Shown piece by piece: positions 4,834-5,092 of a DNA stretch of 5,092 bases. The DNA lies in contig URKL01000152.1 of NCBI GenBank assembly GCA_900548485.1, positions 1-5,092 on the forward strand, given 5' to 3'. The notes beneath the pieces were generated by a model. The model saw nothing but the letters and a program-made list of their open reading frames with translations. It was not told the origin of the DNA and made no database searches. Origin of the DNA: an uncultured Succinatimonas sp. (lineage in GTDB: Bacteria > Pseudomonadota > Gammaproteobacteria > Enterobacterales > Succinivibrionaceae). The stretch's first letter is position 1. Every line of letters starts with the position of its first letter. Position numbers and translations under genes: made by a program.

Positions 4834-5092
4834 ATGAATTTTAAGAAACTATTTAAAGCTACCGCTTTAGCTGCTGCCTTAGCTATGTCCGTAGGCTCTG
4901 CTGCCGCTGAAGAACTCAACTTGAAGATGGGTTTCGTTGATCCGGCTAACTCAAGCTATGCTATGGGCGGACAGAAGTTTGCTGATGAGTGTGCTCGTTT
5001 AACTGATGGTAAGGTAAAGGTTCAGGTTATTGCTGGCGGTACTTTAGGTGGTGAGCGTGATATGTACGAAGGTGCTCAGATGGGTACTATCG
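4834..5092 (+). CDS. dctP: TRAP transporter solute-binding protein, DctP family (N-terminal part, runs off right edge)
   Basis: The first 86 codons of a periplasmic substrate-binding protein of the tripartite ATP-independent periplasmic (TRAP) family, which hands C4-dicarboxylates or related organic acids to a DctQM membrane permease driven by a sodium or proton gradient. Residues 1-25 are a signal peptide: basic NFKKLFK, a hydrophobic Ala/Leu core, and a likely cleavage at SAAA|EE. The mature start ELNLKMGFVDPANSSYAMGG, then FADECARLTDGKVKVQVIAGG and TLGGERDMYEGAQMGTI (residues 70-86), follow the DctP pattern. GGAG (4824-4827) lies 5 nt before the ATG. Codon use (many GCT, GGT) and higher GC than the upstream DNA suggest strong expression. 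The permease genes should lie to the right, outside the window. The exact substrate is not determinable; sugar acids and sialic acid are alternatives to dicarboxylates. Confidence 0.9.
   Translation, partial: MNFKKLFKATALAAALAMSVGSAAAEELNLKMGFVDPANSSYAMGGQKFADECARLTDGKVKVQVIAGGTLGGERDMYEGAQMGTI

Overview
The window looks like an AT-rich gammaproteobacterial chromosome, or a metagenomic contig from one. HinT aligns over its full length with the enterobacterial protein. A lipoprotein with an LpoB-like C-terminus lies just downstream of hinT, as lpoB lies near hinT in E. coli. The truncated ABC-F protein is of the YheS type. Low GC, a TRAP dicarboxylate-type binding protein and a chemoreceptor remnant would fit a gut Succinivibrionaceae-like member of the Aeromonadales, but that placement is an inference.

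Layout. Positions 1-1860 carry a leftward cluster read in the order hinT, LpoB-like outer-membrane lipoprotein, yheS-like ABC-F ATPase. It is probably transcribed from an extended -10 promoter (TGCTATAAT) at 1946-1954. The ABC-F gene runs off the left edge, and its last ~35 bases do not encode the expected family sequence after the Walker B aspartate. Positions 1969-3698 carry a rightward pair, 14 nt apart: a family 2 glycosyltransferase of the polyprenyl-phosphate-sugar type and a 10-TM EamA/DMT transporter. Neither has a clear Shine-Dalgarno. A strong rho-independent terminator at 3724-3765 closes this pair.

Positions 3766-4833 hold no intact gene. The first part (3776-3997) has gene-like composition and one open frame whose residues resemble pieces of the C-terminal signalling tail of a methyl-accepting chemotaxis protein, apparently with internal deletions. 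The remaining ~830 bp is extremely AT-rich and holds repeated TATACAA elements, two perfect palindromes, a CRP-like site and, just before the next gene, an inverted repeat that could mask the ribosome binding site. This looks like a long regulatory region for the last gene, a DctP-family TRAP solute-binding protein that starts at 4834 and runs off the right edge.

How the genes relate. The leftward cluster combines housekeeping functions: nucleoside phosphoramidate hydrolysis, peptidoglycan synthase activation and ribosome-associated ABC-F activity. The glycosyltransferase/transporter pair could be a lipid-linked sugar synthase with its flippase, but this is a hypothesis. I see no CRISPR, phage, toxin-antitoxin or defence system. 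The points most worth checking are the break in the ABC-F gene, the long structured leader of the TRAP gene, and the chemoreceptor remnant.
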